Below, piece by piece: positions 23,749 through 33,492 of a DNA stretch of 64,000 bases. A program made the translations under genes and the position numbers. Numbering within the stretch: the stretch's first letter is position 1; each line of letters begins with the position of its first letter. Origin of the DNA: an uncultured Chloroflexota bacterium (lineage in GTDB: Bacteria; Chloroflexota; Anaerolineae; Anaerolineales; Anaerolineaceae); contig CADATZ010000001.1 of the NCBI GenBank assembly GCA_902791025.1, positions 1 through 64,000 of the forward strand, given 5' to 3'. The notes beneath the pieces are model-generated. The model saw nothing but the letters and a program-made list of their open reading frames with translations. It was not told where the DNA came from and made no database searches.

Positions 23749-24672
23749 ATGGCAGAAAAATGTTTACCGTCTTATGGCGGACAAGCTTTAATTGAAGGTG
23801 TTTTGATGCGCGGGAAAAAATATCTTGCGGCATCTTTTCGAAAACCGGATGGCAGTATTGAAACTGTAACTGAAGAATTGACAGGTATTTATAAATCAAA
23901 AATCACCAAAATACCTTTGCTTCGTGGGCTGGTTTCATTATGGGATTCATTGGGTTTAGGTATGAAGTATCTTTCGATTTCGGCGAATATGCAAACCGGA
24001 GAAGATGAAAAAATAACACCTGTGGAAATGGTAATAACCATGTTGGTGGCATTTGCCTTGGCTGCAGTTCTTTTCTTTGTCGGTCCCGCGTGGATCGGAA
24101 AATTACTGGAAGATCATCTGCATTTATCCTTATGGTTGTCAAATGCAATCGAAGGGTTATTCCGTCTGGCAGTTGTGATCATTTATATGCTGGCTGTTTC
24201 TCAAATGGAAGATATTAAGCGAGTTTTCCGTTATCACGGGGCAGAGCATAAAACGATTAACTGTTATGAAGCCGGCTTGGATATGACGGTGGAAAATGCA
24301 AGAATTCAATCCAGACAGCATCCGAGATGCGGAACCGCGTTTATGGTGACTGTGGTAATAATTTCTGTGGTTCTTTTCATTTTGATTGGTCCATTAACCA
24401 AAACATTGGCTTCAAGACTCTTGAGTCGTTTGCTGCTGATTCCGGTAATTGCTGGTGTTTCTTATGAATTCATTTTTTTCACTGCGCGTCATCTTGACAA
24501 TCCTGTTGTAAGATTTTTGGCAAAACCGAATCTTCTTGTTCAGAATATTACCACTGCTGAACCCGATGATTCCATGCTGGAAGTTGCGTTATCATCATTT
24601 AAGACTATGTTGGCACTTGAGGAAGGACGGGAAGTACCGGTTTTCGATAAAAATGTTGTTCCAGCTGATTAA
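23749..24672 (+). CDS. DUF1385 membrane protein (YqhQ-like)
   Basis: 307 residues. Matches DUF1385: YGGQALIEGVLMRG near the N-terminus, IPLLRGLVSLWDSLGLGMKYL, membrane helices near 90-145, then RYHGAEHKTINCYEAG and QHPRCGTAFM, and further helices. The His/Cys-rich conserved segments suggest a metal or catalytic site but no activity is established for the family. It starts a plus-strand run that continues through comEA, yqeY and onward. Confidence 0.9.
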   Translation: MAEKCLPSYGGQALIEGVLMRGKKYLAASFRKPDGSIETVTEELTGIYKSKITKIPLLRGLVSLWDSLGLGMKYLSISANMQTGEDEKITPVEMVITMLVAFALAAVLFFVGPAWIGKLLEDHLHLSLWLSNAIEGLFRLAVVIIYMLAVSQMEDIKRVFRYHGAEHKTINCYEAGLDMTVENARIQSRQHPRCGTAFMVTVVIISVVLFILIGPLTKTLASRLLSRLLLIPVIAGVSYEFIFFTARHLDNPVVRFLAKPNLLVQNITTAEPDDSMLEVALSSFKTMLALEEGREVPVFDKNVVPAD

Positions 24673-24683
24673 TGTAGTTTGCA

Positions 24684-25223
24684 ATGGATAAAGTTTGGAA
24701 AATAAGTCTGATTGCTTTGATATTTGCAATAATTAGCGGTTTGACTGTTCTGATACTGAATCCTCGGCCGGCAGTGAAGATACAGATAACGCCGGGAATT
24801 GATATAATCACAAGTCGTTTTGCTATTTATGGAGCTGTAAAAACGCCTGGTATTTATGATTTTGTAAAACAAATTCGAGTCTCAGATGCTATAGAGTTGG
24901 CTGGTGGAGCTGAAGATAATGCCGATTTGCCTTATGCAAATGTTACAAAATGGGTTGAAGATGGCGAGACGATTATCATTCCTACAAAGGGTTATATTCA
25001 ACCTACTTTGACGTTAGCTGCCGGTTTTGAAAAGATAGATATTAATTCTGCAAACAAAAGTGAACTAATGTCTCTTCCAGGTATTGGCGAAAAGAGAGCT
25101 GGTGATATAATAGAATTGCGTGAGAAAATCGGCGGATTTAAATCAAAGGAAGATTTGCTGCAGATTTCCGGAATCAATGAGAGGCTGTTGGAAAGCATTT
25201 ATGATTTATTGATCATTCAATAA
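24684..25223 (+). CDS. comEA: ComEA-like DNA-binding protein
   Basis: 179 residues: an N-terminal membrane anchor (ISLIALIFAIISGLTVLIL), a SLBB-like domain (IYGAVKTPGIYDFVKQIRVSDAIELAGG) and a C-terminal helix-hairpin-helix (DINSANKSELMSLPGIGEKRAGDIIELREKIGGF). ComEA binds incoming double-stranded DNA at the cell surface during natural transformation. No comEC lies next to it here. It starts 11 bases after DUF1385. Confidence 0.9.
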   Translation: MDKVWKISLIALIFAIISGLTVLILNPRPAVKIQITPGIDIITSRFAIYGAVKTPGIYDFVKQIRVSDAIELAGGAEDNADLPYANVTKWVEDGETIIIPTKGYIQPTLTLAAGFEKIDINSANKSELMSLPGIGEKRAGDIIELREKIGGFKSKEDLLQISGINERLLESIYDLLIIQ

Positions 25224-25240
25224 ATATGAGGAGATTTAAT

Positions 25241-25684
25241 ATGTCAATCAAAGATAATATCAATGAAAAGCTGAAAGAAGCTATGAAATCTCATGATGAG
25301 GATGGGAAGCGTGTATATCGTATGATTCTGTCTTCCGTTAAGTTTGCTGAAAAAACCTCAGGAAAAGAGCTCGACGATGGTGAAGTGGTTCAAATTCTTC
25401 AGAAGGAGTTGAAAATCAGGAAAGAATCACTCGCTGAAGCACAAAAGGCAGGCAGAGTCGAGTCAATTTCTGAAGCAGAAAAAGATATCAATGCAATCGA
25501 GCCACTTTTGCCAAAGCAAATGTCTGAAGCTGAAGTTCGGGATGTCATAAAGAAAATTATCGAGGAAGTTGGCGCTGTGTCCGGTGCTGATATGGGAAAA
25601 GTGATGAAGGTTGCAATGCCTGTGCTAAAGGGATTGGCACCTAATGATTTAATCAGTAAAACTGTTAGAGAACTGCTTTCGTAA
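25241..25684 (+). CDS. yqeY: GatB/YqeY domain protein
   Basis: 147 residues, the normal size for YqeY. Motifs: MSIKDNINEKLKEAMK, VYRMILSSVKFAE, then EPLLPKQMSEAEV and VGAVSGADMGKVMKV. The fold is shared with the tRNA-binding tail of the GatB amidotransferase, but the role of the free-standing protein is unclear. The ATG at 25241 follows GAGGAG. It is located between comEA and the HD gene in one transcript. Confidence 0.9.
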   Translation: MSIKDNINEKLKEAMKSHDEDGKRVYRMILSSVKFAEKTSGKELDDGEVVQILQKELKIRKESLAEAQKAGRVESISEAEKDINAIEPLLPKQMSEAEVRDVIKKIIEEVGAVSGADMGKVMKVAMPVLKGLAPNDLISKTVRELLS

Positions 25685-25685
25685 A

Positions 25686-27788
25686 ATGGACAAAAGTAAG
25701 CTGAAAGCCAATAAGCTGAATTATGTATTATTTGTTGGCGTTTGCCTAATAGTCTTTTTGCTGCTGACGACCCAGATTTCTCTGCGCAGAACAAGTTACG
25801 GTTTGAAAGTGGGGGATGTTGCCACAACAGACATCACAGCTCCACGCACAATAACTTACGTCAGTGATATATTGACAGAAGAAGCGAAAAGAGATGCGGC
25901 TGCGAATGTAAATAATATTTATCTGCCGGCTGATCCATCAATTTCAAGAACGCAGGTTCAGAACTTGCGTAATTCTTTCCAGTATATTAATATCATCAGG
26001 CACGATGATTATGCTTCACATGATGAAAAAGTTGAGGATGTTAAAGCAATTTCAGCTGCGGATTTTGATGATGAATTGATAAATCAAATTCTTGATTTGA
26101 GTGAGGAAGATTGGACTACGCTTCAGGATGAAAGTATTCGCATCCTTGATAATATTATGCGTAACTCAATCAGGGAAACGCAGGTAAATACGCAAATACA
26201 GAATATACCTGCTATGATCAATTATTATATCAGTCAGTCTGTCGCAAATCTTGTATCAAAAATTGTTGGAAAATTTGTGAAAGCCAACAGTCTTTACAGT
26301 GAAGAGTTAACACAAAAGAGTAAAACTGAAGCAAGTGCGGCGGTTCAGCCGAGAGAGCGTACGTTTGTCATCAATCAAACGATTGTTCAGAAGGGACAGA
26401 TCTTAACTGCTCTGAACTATGAAGCTCTGAATAAAATGGGACTTGTTGTTTCAGAAAATAATCCTGAAAAATACATCTCTGTACTTAGTATAATTTTAGG
26501 CCTTGCTTTATTTTTTATTGTGTTTCTGCGCTGCCATCCAAATGTTGGCATTGCCGGGTTTAAGAACTGGTTTGTTGTATCGGTTTTGTTTTTGATCTAT
26601 ATCATTGCAGGCCGTATGTTTATACCAAATCATACTTTGCTGCCTTACCTGTTTCCTTCGTCAGGGCTGGGGATGACTATTGCTGCTTTATTCGGAACAC
26701 CGCCGGCAATAGTTTTTTCCTTGATGTTAGCTATTTTGATCCCATTCGATTTTTCAAATGCAATCGTTTTTTGTGTCACTTATTTAATCGAAGCTGTATC
26801 AGCCATTATATTTTTGAGAAAACAACGTAGTATTGGCGGATTTCTAAAGACAGGTATACTTTCCGGCATTATTTGTATACCGATTGTAATATCTTACCAA
26901 TATATCAACGCCTATATTTCTCCGGATACAACAGGACTGCTAACGATTTCTGGGGCTGTTGTTATTGGCGGTGTGATATCTGCTGTACTGTCTCTTCTTT
27001 CTCACTATCTTATCTCCGGATGGCTTGGTATTATTACACCGACACAATTGATGGAAATAATAAGGCCCGATTCACCTCTATTGCAATATTTGCTTCAAAA
27101 TGCTCCCGGGACTTACCAACATTGTCTTCAGGTTTCTAATCTTGCGGAACAAGCCGCTCGGGATATTGGGGCAGATGCATTGTTGACACGTGCAGGGGCG
27201 ATGTATCATGATGTTGGAAAATCTCAAAACCCTGCGTTTTTTGTCGAAAATCAGGTTTCAGGTTCATTGAATCTTCATGCAGATATGACACCTCAAGAGA
27301 GTGCCGCTACGATTATGAAGCATGTAACTGATGGCGTTGAACTTGTGCGAAAATACCATTTGCCTTCGAAAATTGAAGATTTTGTGTGGCAGCATCATGG
27401 AACCAATATGACCAGATATCAATATGGTCAGGCAGTCGAGAAATACGGTGAGGAAAATGTAGATCCTTCTGATTTTACTTATCCCGGACCTCGGCCGAAC
27501 TGTAAAGAGACCGCTCTTGTTATGCTTGCGGATACGGTAGAAGCAAGAGCCAGAGCTGAAAGACCGGCTAATAAAGAGCAAATTTCCGAACTGGTAAGAA
27601 GTGTTTTTAACTTATATTCAAACTCCGGACAAATGGATGACACTCCGTTAACTTTCAATGATTTATCTGTCGCAAGAAAATCTTTTGAGCGTGTTCTTCA
27701 AAATATTTATCATCCGCGTGTCCTTTATCCCGGGCAGAAAAAAGAGCAAACCGATGAAAAATCGGCTGATAAATCAAATAAAAAGTAG
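25686..27788 (+). CDS. 7TM-HD family phosphohydrolase (PgpH-like)
   Basis: 700 residues. An N-terminal membrane helix (YVLFVGVCLIVFLLLTTQI) is followed by a large extracellular 7TMR-HDED-type domain, seven membrane segments (about 265-480), then a cytoplasmic HD domain with YQHCLQVSNLAEQAA, AMYHDVGKSQNP, QHHGTNM and a C-terminal ALVMLADTVEARAR. In PgpH of Listeria this family degrades cyclic di-AMP. It lies directly before ybeY and dgkA, as in many Firmicutes and Chloroflexi. Confidence 0.93.
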   Translation: MDKSKLKANKLNYVLFVGVCLIVFLLLTTQISLRRTSYGLKVGDVATTDITAPRTITYVSDILTEEAKRDAAANVNNIYLPADPSISRTQVQNLRNSFQYINIIRHDDYASHDEKVEDVKAISAADFDDELINQILDLSEEDWTTLQDESIRILDNIMRNSIRETQVNTQIQNIPAMINYYISQSVANLVSKIVGKFVKANSLYSEELTQKSKTEASAAVQPRERTFVINQTIVQKGQILTALNYEALNKMGLVVSENNPEKYISVLSIILGLALFFIVFLRCHPNVGIAGFKNWFVVSVLFLIYIIAGRMFIPNHTLLPYLFPSSGLGMTIAALFGTPPAIVFSLMLAILIPFDFSNAIVFCVTYLIEAVSAIIFLRKQRSIGGFLKTGILSGIICIPIVISYQYINAYISPDTTGLLTISGAVVIGGVISAVLSLLSHYLISGWLGIITPTQLMEIIRPDSPLLQYLLQNAPGTYQHCLQVSNLAEQAARDIGADALLTRAGAMYHDVGKSQNPAFFVENQVSGSLNLHADMTPQESAATIMKHVTDGVELVRKYHLPSKIEDFVWQHHGTNMTRYQYGQAVEKYGEENVDPSDFTYPGPRPNCKETALVMLADTVEARARAERPANKEQISELVRSVFNLYSNSGQMDDTPLTFNDLSVARKSFERVLQNIYHPRVLYPGQKKEQTDEKSADKSNKK

Positions 27789-27806
27789 GTTATTCTTTGA
27801 GGAAAC

Positions 27807-28277
27807 ATGTATATAAACTGTGATGAATTAGACGCAACGTTTAATGTTAATGAGAATTTTTTATTACATATAGCTGAAACAATTTTGAAAGATTATTATG
27901 AAGAAGCTCCTGATTTCACACTGACATTTGTGGAACCTGAGAAAATTCGGGAGCTTAACCGTAATTTTCGAAATGTTGATTCAGTTACGGATGTACTGTC
28001 ATTTGAATCAGATGGTGAAATTGATCCTGAGACCGGAAAAGAATATCTTGGCGATATTGTTATCTGCGTAAAACAGGCTGAAACACAGGCAGAACAGTCG
28101 GGACATTCATTGGAAAATGAAATAGCGTTGTTGGAAATACATGGATTGCTTCACTTGCTCGGATATGATCATGCAAATGATGAACAACGGGAAGAAATGT
28201 GGAAATATCAAAATGGATATTTGGAGCAATGTGGAATTTCATTAAATCGCAGACCAGGAGAAGATTTTGATTTTTAA
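27807..28277 (+). CDS. ybeY: Endoribonuclease YbeY
   Basis: 156 residues. The zinc site [11 protein letters not shown] lies near residue 112, preceded by the family segments [20 protein letters not shown] and [13 protein letters not shown]. YbeY takes part in 16S rRNA 3' maturation and ribosome quality control. The ribosome site GAGGAAAC precedes the ATG. Its end overlaps the TTG start of dgkA. Confidence 0.95.
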   Translation: MYINCDELDATFNVNENFLLHIAETILKDYYEEAPDFTLTFVEPEKIRELNRNFRNVDSVTDVLSFESDGEIDPETGKEYLGDIVICVKQAETQAEQSGHSLENEIALLEIHGLLHLLGYDHANDEQREEMWKYQNGYLEQCGISLNRRPGEDFDF

Positions 28278-28644
28278 TTTTTTGAAAAGCAGGATACCGG
28301 CCTTCAAATATGCCTTTGATGGCATTATTGAATTTTGGAAAGAAGAAAAAAATACCAAAATTCATACTTTTTTTACTGTCGTTGTTGTTGCTTTGGCTTT
28401 TATCTTGAAGGTTAGCGGGACAGAGTTTTGTATTTTGATTTTGACAATATGTTCCGTTTGGTGTGCAGAAGCTATGAATAGCGCGGTTGAACGTGTGGTG
28501 GATCTGGTAACTTTGGAAAAAAGGCCATTAGCGAAAGCTGCAAAGGATATTGCTGCCGGGGCAGTATTGATATTTGCAATCGGTTCGGTATTTATTGGCA
28601 GTATCATTTTTCTGCCAAAATTGTTTTCAATCTTTGTGTACTGA
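28267..28644 (+). CDS. dgkA: Diacylglycerol/undecaprenol kinase family protein
   Basis: 125 residues of the DgkA family. The conserved [14 protein letters not shown] and [21 protein letters not shown] are present, with three membrane segments. In Gram-positive-type bacteria this protein phosphorylates undecaprenol. Start is TTG at 28267, supported by AGGAGA just upstream inside ybeY and by an 11-base overlap with ybeY. No ATG fits the family start. Confidence 0.88.
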   Translation: MIFNFLKSRIPAFKYAFDGIIEFWKEEKNTKIHTFFTVVVVALAFILKVSGTEFCILILTICSVWCAEAMNSAVERVVDLVTLEKRPLAKAAKDIAAGAVLIFAIGSVFIGSIIFLPKLFSIFVY

Positions 28645-28681
28645 ATTTGATATGAAATTCAGCTGAAATCAGAGAAAGTGG

Positions 28682-28763
28682 TATAATATTTGACGTTTGC
28701 TGTAAAGCAATCTTTCCGTTTCCGTTTCGCACGGAAATAATCCCATGGAAAGGAGTAACTATC
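28682..28763 (+). promoter_or_regulatory. Promoter and leader of rpsF
   Basis: TATAAT at 28682-28687, then a leader with a hairpin TTTCCGT-TTCGC-ACGGAAA (28719-28737). Many bacteria carry an S6:S18-binding RNA in this leader for feedback control. The hairpin with flanking CCG is suggestive but not matched in detail. Confidence 0.35.
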
Positions 28764-29054
28764 ATGCGCAAGTACGAAATCATTTTCATTGCTCATCCGG
28801 ATCTTGATGAAGAGAATCTCAATAGCATTATTGAGAAAGTCAAGGGTTGGATCGCCGATGATAAAGGCGAAGTTGTCAGTGTTGACAATTGGGGTAAGAA
28901 ACGAATGGCTTATCGCATCCGCAAGCAGCGTGATGGTCAGTATGTTCTGATCACTGCCAATATGGAACCTGCTTCCGTGAAGAACCTGAGCCAGAACATG
29001 CGGTTCGTTGAAAGCATCATGCGTTCAATGATCACGATCGTTGATGAAGATTAA
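28764..29054 (+). CDS. rpsF: Ribosomal protein bS6
   Basis: 96 residues, full-length bS6: [39 protein letters not shown], then [13 protein letters not shown] and the C-terminal [11 protein letters not shown]. It binds the central domain of 16S rRNA together with bS18. Ribosome site AAAGGAG precedes the ATG. rpsR follows 41 bases later. Confidence 0.96.
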   Translation: MRKYEIIFIAHPDLDEENLNSIIEKVKGWIADDKGEVVSVDNWGKKRMAYRIRKQRDGQYVLITANMEPASVKNLSQNMRFVESIMRSMITIVDED

Positions 29055-29095
29055 TTAAATCTGTGGAACGGTATGCAACCGTTCAGGAGACAAAA

Positions 29096-29383
29096 ATGAG
29101 TGAAGAAATGATGAATGAACAACAGGAACATCGTGGTGCTGCGCGTCGTTTCGTTGCCCGCCCGAAGGTTTGCCAGTTTTGTTCAGATAAGAATGTGAAA
29201 ATTGATTACAAGAATACCGATTTGCTGCGCCGCTTCGTAACAGAAGAGGGTAAGATTCGTCCCCGCCGCCAGACCGGTACCTGTGCAAAACATCAGCGCG
29301 CTGTTGCCTACGCAGTGAAGCGCGCCCGTCAGATCGCTTTGCTTCCGTTCACTTCTGAACCCTATCAGGATGTCGTTCGGTAA
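29096..29383 (+). CDS. rpsR: Ribosomal protein bS18
   Basis: 95 residues; the chosen ATG follows CAGGAGA. Contains [16 protein letters not shown], the core [26 protein letters not shown] and [13 protein letters not shown]. CxxC and another Cys form a possible zinc-binding (C+) form. In most bacteria ssb lies between rpsF and rpsR; it is absent here. It is followed by the foldase gene after 67 bases. Confidence 0.96.
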   Translation: MSEEMMNEQQEHRGAARRFVARPKVCQFCSDKNVKIDYKNTDLLRRFVTEEGKIRPRRQTGTCAKHQRAVAYAVKRARQIALLPFTSEPYQDVVR

Positions 29384-29450
29384 GAGAGCTAATAAATATG
29401 TCTTATAGGGCATGGAGATAACTCTATGCCCTTTTTTGAAGGAAGTATTT

Positions 29451-30959
29451 ATGGCAGAAACAGAAAAACAAGAAATCAAAAATCCCCGCGATAATAACAA
29501 AACCAACAGAGAACGACGCGAAAAGGAAGAAAAACAGTCAAAACTTCTCCTTCGTGTAGGTACAATTGTTGCGGCTATTGTTATTATCTGTATTGTTGTC
29601 GGATTGATTCTCGGTATCGTCAATAAACCTTCCCGCAAAGTTGTTGCCAGGGTTGGAGACGAAAAAATTACACTTGATCAATTCCAATCAGCTGTGAGAA
29701 TGCAGCGTTCCAATATCAACAGCAATTACCAGTATATGGAACAGCTTTATTCCATGTTCGGCATGCAAATGGATGAATCCACAAGGGAAAACTATGCTGT
29801 TCAAATGTCTGAGGGTGCTAAAGGTCTGATGGGACAGAGTGTTCTTTCCAACATGGTTGATCAGCGTGTCATGGCTTATGGTGCTGCACAGGAAGGTATT
29901 ACTGTGAGCGACAAGGAAGTCGATGATTATTACAAGGGAATGTTTGCATATTATCCTGACGGAACACCCACAGCTACTGCGACCAGTGAACCGTTTGAAG
30001 CAACCCCGACCATTACCGATGAACAGCTTGCTATCCTGAGATATACTGAAACTCCGCTGCCGACTGACATCCCGACAGAAGCTCCGGCTGATGAGGCAGA
30101 AGCAGTTGCTGAAGCCGCTGATGCTGTTGCTGAAGAGGTTGAAAACACAGAAGCTGCTGAAGCTGTAGAAGAAGCAGTTGCTGAAGCTGATGCTGCTGTT
30201 GAAGAAGCAGTTGACACTGTTGAAGAAACTGTTGATGAAGTTGTTGAAACAGTTGAAGAAGCTGTTGACGAAGCAGCTGCTGAAGCAGAAGAGATGGCCA
30301 GTGATACAGCTGAAATGGTGGAAGAAGTTCTGTCTGATGAAGCTGAACCGACTTCTGAACCCACCGTTGCTCCTACGCCCACTGTTTACACAGAAGATAT
30401 GTTCAAGCAGTATGAATCGGTTTACTTCGCCAACAATTATTACTATAGCAAGGATTTCTTCAAGAATCAGCTTCGCTATGAGCTGCTGCAGGGTAAGGTT
30501 GAAGAGAGCCTGAAAGCTAATATTGCACGAACTGCTGACATGGTTTGGGCTCGCCATATCCTTGTTGAGACCGAAGAAGAAGCACAGGCTGCTCTTGACC
30601 GCATTAATAACGGTGAGGAGTGGGGTGCTGTTTGTGCAGAAGTTTCCACAGATACTTCAAATGCAAGCAATGCAGGTGATCTTGGCTGGTTCACTGAAGG
30701 AACAATGGTTCAGGCTTTCAATGACGCCGCTTTCAGTCAGGAAGTCGGAACGATCAGCGACCCTGTTCAGACTGATTATGGCTGGCACTTGATCCAGGTT
30801 ATCGGTCACGAAGAACGCCCGCTGACCAGCAGTCAATATGATACCGCTGTTCAGACAGCTTATCAGACCTGGCTGAATGGATATAGCGAACAGCTCGACA
30901 TCAACCTTGACGGTTACAATGTCGATATGGTCCCGACCGATCCTGCTTTCGTCGGCTAA
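29451..30959 (+). CDS. PpiC-type peptidyl-prolyl isomerase / foldase
   Basis: 502 residues; start chosen from GAAGGA upstream. Residues 1-25 are charged, followed by a membrane helix (VGTIVAAIVIICIVVGLILGI). A SurA-like N-terminal chaperone region follows (KVVARVGDEKITLDQFQSAV...), then a Thr/Pro-rich stretch and about 90 residues of low-complexity EAVAEAADAV/VEEAVDTVEE repeats, then a parvulin domain (ARHILVETEEEAQAALDRI, GDLGWFTEGTMVQAFNDAAF, TDYGWHLIQVIG). It folds exported proteins outside the membrane. The acidic heptad-like insert is unusual and may form a coiled coil. Confidence 0.9.
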   Translation: MAETEKQEIKNPRDNNKTNRERREKEEKQSKLLLRVGTIVAAIVIICIVVGLILGIVNKPSRKVVARVGDEKITLDQFQSAVRMQRSNINSNYQYMEQLYSMFGMQMDESTRENYAVQMSEGAKGLMGQSVLSNMVDQRVMAYGAAQEGITVSDKEVDDYYKGMFAYYPDGTPTATATSEPFEATPTITDEQLAILRYTETPLPTDIPTEAPADEAEAVAEAADAVAEEVENTEAAEAVEEAVAEADAAVEEAVDTVEETVDEVVETVEEAVDEAAAEAEEMASDTAEMVEEVLSDEAEPTSEPTVAPTPTVYTEDMFKQYESVYFANNYYYSKDFFKNQLRYELLQGKVEESLKANIARTADMVWARHILVETEEEAQAALDRINNGEEWGAVCAEVSTDTSNASNAGDLGWFTEGTMVQAFNDAAFSQEVGTISDPVQTDYGWHLIQVIGHEERPLTSSQYDTAVQTAYQTWLNGYSEQLDINLDGYNVDMVPTDPAFVG

Positions 30960-30980
30960 TAAATCAAAATTTGTAAATAA

Positions 30981-31010
30981 AAAAGCTGACCGTAATTGGT
31001 CAGCTTTTTT
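30981..31010 (+). terminator. Terminator of the foldase gene
   Basis: Stem AAAAGCTGACC/GGTCAGCTTTT (30981-30991, 30998-31008) with a T-run. Confidence 0.88.
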
Positions 31011-31054
31011 GTTATATTTATAATATTTTCGAACTATCACCAAAATCACCAATA

Positions 31055-31091
31055 AAAAAGCGGATGCTGAAAATATCAACATCCGCTTTTT
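31055..31091 (-). terminator. Terminator of the ilv/leu operon
   Basis: Perfect 12-bp stem AAAAAGCGGATG/CATCCGCTTTTT (31055-31066, 31080-31091). On the minus strand it follows the ilvE stop by 24 bases and ends in T. Confidence 0.88.
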
Positions 31092-31114
31092 CTCTTTGAA
31101 ATTGAATTGAGTAA

Positions 31115-32176
31115 TTAGAGCGTTACGACCCAGCCGCCCATTTCATCCGGAAGAACACCGGTCTGCATGCCGTAAAGGGTGTCGAAGAGCTTTTTGCTGA
31201 GCGGACCGACCTGTTCGCCGTTGATTGGGTAATTTTCACCCTTATAGTTCAGCAGACCCATCGGAGCGATCACACAGGCGGTTCCGGAGGCGAAGGCTTC
31301 TGTCATACGGCCGGATTTCGCAGCTTCGATTGCCTCTTCAACCGGCAGACGGCGCTGGTCAACTTCCACTCCCCATTTTTCCAGCAGATGAATAACGCTG
31401 TCACGGGTAACACCCGGCAGAATGGAACCGGTCAGCGGAGAGGTGACGACCTTGCCGTCAATGACAAAGAAAGCGTTGGAAGTGCCGACTTCTTCGATAT
31501 ATTTGTGTTCTTTTGCGTCCAACCAGAGCACATCGTCGCATTCATATTTTGCGGCTTTGACATTGGCCCGCAGTGCGCCGGCATAGTTTCCGCCGCATTT
31601 GGCAAATCCTGTACCGCCTACAGCAGCGCGGATGTATTCATCTTCCACCAGGATATGGCTCACTTTCGAATGGTAGGGTGAGGCAGGAGCGAGAATGATG
31701 ATAAACCAGAAACTCTTGGGGGCAACCGGAGCAAGATTTAACTCCGGAGAAATGATAAACGGACGGATATACAGTGAATTTCCGGGACCTTCCGGGATCC
31801 AGTCTGCGTCGATCTTTACCAGTTCTTCAACAGCGGAAATGAAGAGGTCTTCATCAATTTCCGGAATGCACATGCGCTCACATGTGTTGCGCATACGTTT
31901 TGCGTTCATATCCGGGCGGAAGAGGTTCACTTTGCCTTCCGGATTGCGGTAGGCTTTCATCCCTTCGAAAGCTTCTTGCGCATAGTGAAGTGTTGCTGCT
32001 GCCGGATCAAGAGAAAGCGGACCGTAAGGAATAATGCGGCCGTCATGCCATCCCTGGCCTTCATCATAATTCATGAAGAACATATGGTCAGTATAATACT
32101 TTGCAAAACCGATATCTTTCGGATCCGGTTTTGCTTTTGGATTTTCATTTCGTGTAATTGGGAAAGTGTAATGCAT
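31115..32176 (-). CDS. ilvE: Branched-chain amino acid aminotransferase
   Basis: 353 residues, class IV PLP enzyme of the longer BCAT type (YAQEAFEGMKAYRN, RPDMNAKRMRNTCERMCIPE, then the segment KYIEEVGTSNAFFVID and SGTACVIAPMGLL). It transfers the amino group in the last step of Val, Leu and Ile synthesis. The ribosome site AGGAATTT precedes the ATG. It is separated from the DUF815 gene by 26 bases and is the last gene of the branched-chain operon. Confidence 0.95.
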   Translation of the reverse strand: MHYTFPITRNENPKAKPDPKDIGFAKYYTDHMFFMNYDEGQGWHDGRIIPYGPLSLDPAAATLHYAQEAFEGMKAYRNPEGKVNLFRPDMNAKRMRNTCERMCIPEIDEDLFISAVEELVKIDADWIPEGPGNSLYIRPFIISPELNLAPVAPKSFWFIIILAPASPYHSKVSHILVEDEYIRAAVGGTGFAKCGGNYAGALRANVKAAKYECDDVLWLDAKEHKYIEEVGTSNAFFVIDGKVVTSPLTGSILPGVTRDSVIHLLEKWGVEVDQRRLPVEEAIEAAKSGRMTEAFASGTACVIAPMGLLNYKGENYPINGEQVGPLSKKLFDTLYGMQTGVLPDEMGGWVVTL

Positions 32177-32202
32177 AATAAATTCCTTTACTCAGAATAA
32201 AT

Positions 32203-33492
32203 TTATTCTATATTTTTAATTCCGGCCTCTCCGGAAAGCCAGGTGATCAATTGACTGGCGGTTCTTCCGGACATACCACCGTGACGAAGTTCCCATTGGC
32301 GGGCACGGTCATTCAATTCTTTTTCGTCTAAATCAATTTTATTCCGTTCCGCAAGTTTGTTAACGATATGAAGGTATTCTTTGGCATTTGGTTTTGAAAA
32401 ATAAATCGTAATGCCAAACCGGCTGGCGAGTGAGAGCTTTTCTTCCATCGTGTCGGAGTGGTGGATATCATTTTGATATTCCATATCATTACGGTCGGTC
32501 CAAGTTTCACGGATCAGGTGACGCCTGTTCGATGTTGCGTATATCAGTATACGATCGGAACGTTTTTCCAGAGCACCTTCCAGCATCGCTTTCAATTCCT
32601 TATATTCGCTTTCATTTTCCTCAAACGAAAGATCGTCAAGATAAATGATGAAGTGATAATTACGTTTTTTCGTCAAAGCGAGTACCTGCGGCAAGAGTTT
32701 GCGGTCTTGTTTGGATAACTCAACAAGGCGCAGCCCTCTGTCGAAATAGTCATGCATCAGTGCATGGATACTGGTGGACTTTCCCGTGCCGCTGTCTCCG
32801 TATAACAACACATTATTGGCGTGGAACCCATTCAGGAATGCTTCTGTATTCTCTTTGAGGATTGCCTTCTGTTGTTCGAGACCGATGAGGTCATCAAATG
32901 AAACGTCGGTGTCGTCTGTGACAGGGATCAGACTCAATGCCTTATTGTCTTCAGATATACGAAAGGCTTTGTATAAACCGTAGATCCCCACGCCGAATTT
33001 TGCGTAATAAACTGACATTCTTTTTATAAAATCAGATGTCGTGCTGCATTCGGCTAAATCAGCGGATAAGGATATTATTGAATTGCCCACCCGGGTTGGC
33101 TGCATATTGGGATTCAGCGGTTGATAGGAATGAAACATTTGAAGCGGTCCGAATTGGTGCAAGTCAAGCGCGAATAAAGATTTTATAAAATCAAAATCAG
33201 CTTCGGCAAGTTTCAGCAACGTGGCTTCATCGTTGGACTGCTGTCTTTCACATGCAAGTGTAAAGGGATTTTCATGCGTCATCAAAATATAGGTAAGCCA
33301 ATATTGCCAGATGTTCCCGGAAAGAGAAAAATCAGTGGCAAATGTGACAAGATGACGCAGAAGAGCGTTGACAGCAGCGTTGTCCTTGTGATCGCGAAGG
33401 ACAGAAAGCGTTTCATGCCATCCCTTGGGCTGTAATGCTGTATCATGGAAAAACAGTAAATCGGTAGGATATTTCAGCACAAAATGCCTCAC
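32203..33492 (-). CDS. DUF815 AAA+ ATP-binding protein
   Basis: 429 residues. The C-terminal two thirds match DUF815: LIGLEQQKAILKENTEAFL, Walker A LLYGDSGTGKST, Walker B FIIYLDDLSFEE, YATSNRRHLIRE, and RFGITIYFSKPN near the end. The N-terminal third is a helical domain. Function of the family is unknown; it resembles AAA+ loaders. It starts with GTG overlapping the leuB stop (GTGA), so it is translationally coupled to leuB although it has no known role in leucine synthesis. Confidence 0.88.
   Translation of the reverse strand: MRHFVLKYPTDLLFFHDTALQPKGWHETLSVLRDHKDNAAVNALLRHLVTFATDFSLSGNIWQYWLTYILMTHENPFTLACERQQSNDEATLLKLAEADFDFIKSLFALDLHQFGPLQMFHSYQPLNPNMQPTRVGNSIISLSADLAECSTTSDFIKRMSVYYAKFGVGIYGLYKAFRISEDNKALSLIPVTDDTDVSFDDLIGLEQQKAILKENTEAFLNGFHANNVLLYGDSGTGKSTSIHALMHDYFDRGLRLVELSKQDRKLLPQVLALTKKRNYHFIIYLDDLSFEENESEYKELKAMLEGALEKRSDRILIYATSNRRHLIRETWTDRNDMEYQNDIHHSDTMEEKLSLASRFGITIYFSKPNAKEYLHIVNKLAERNKIDLDEKELNDRARQWELRHGGMSGRTASQLITWLSGEAGIKNIE

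Noticed and set aside
30178..30513. Lys/Leu-rich plus-strand frame inside the foldase gene
   Set aside because: Alternate-frame reading of the GAA/GCT repeat insert.
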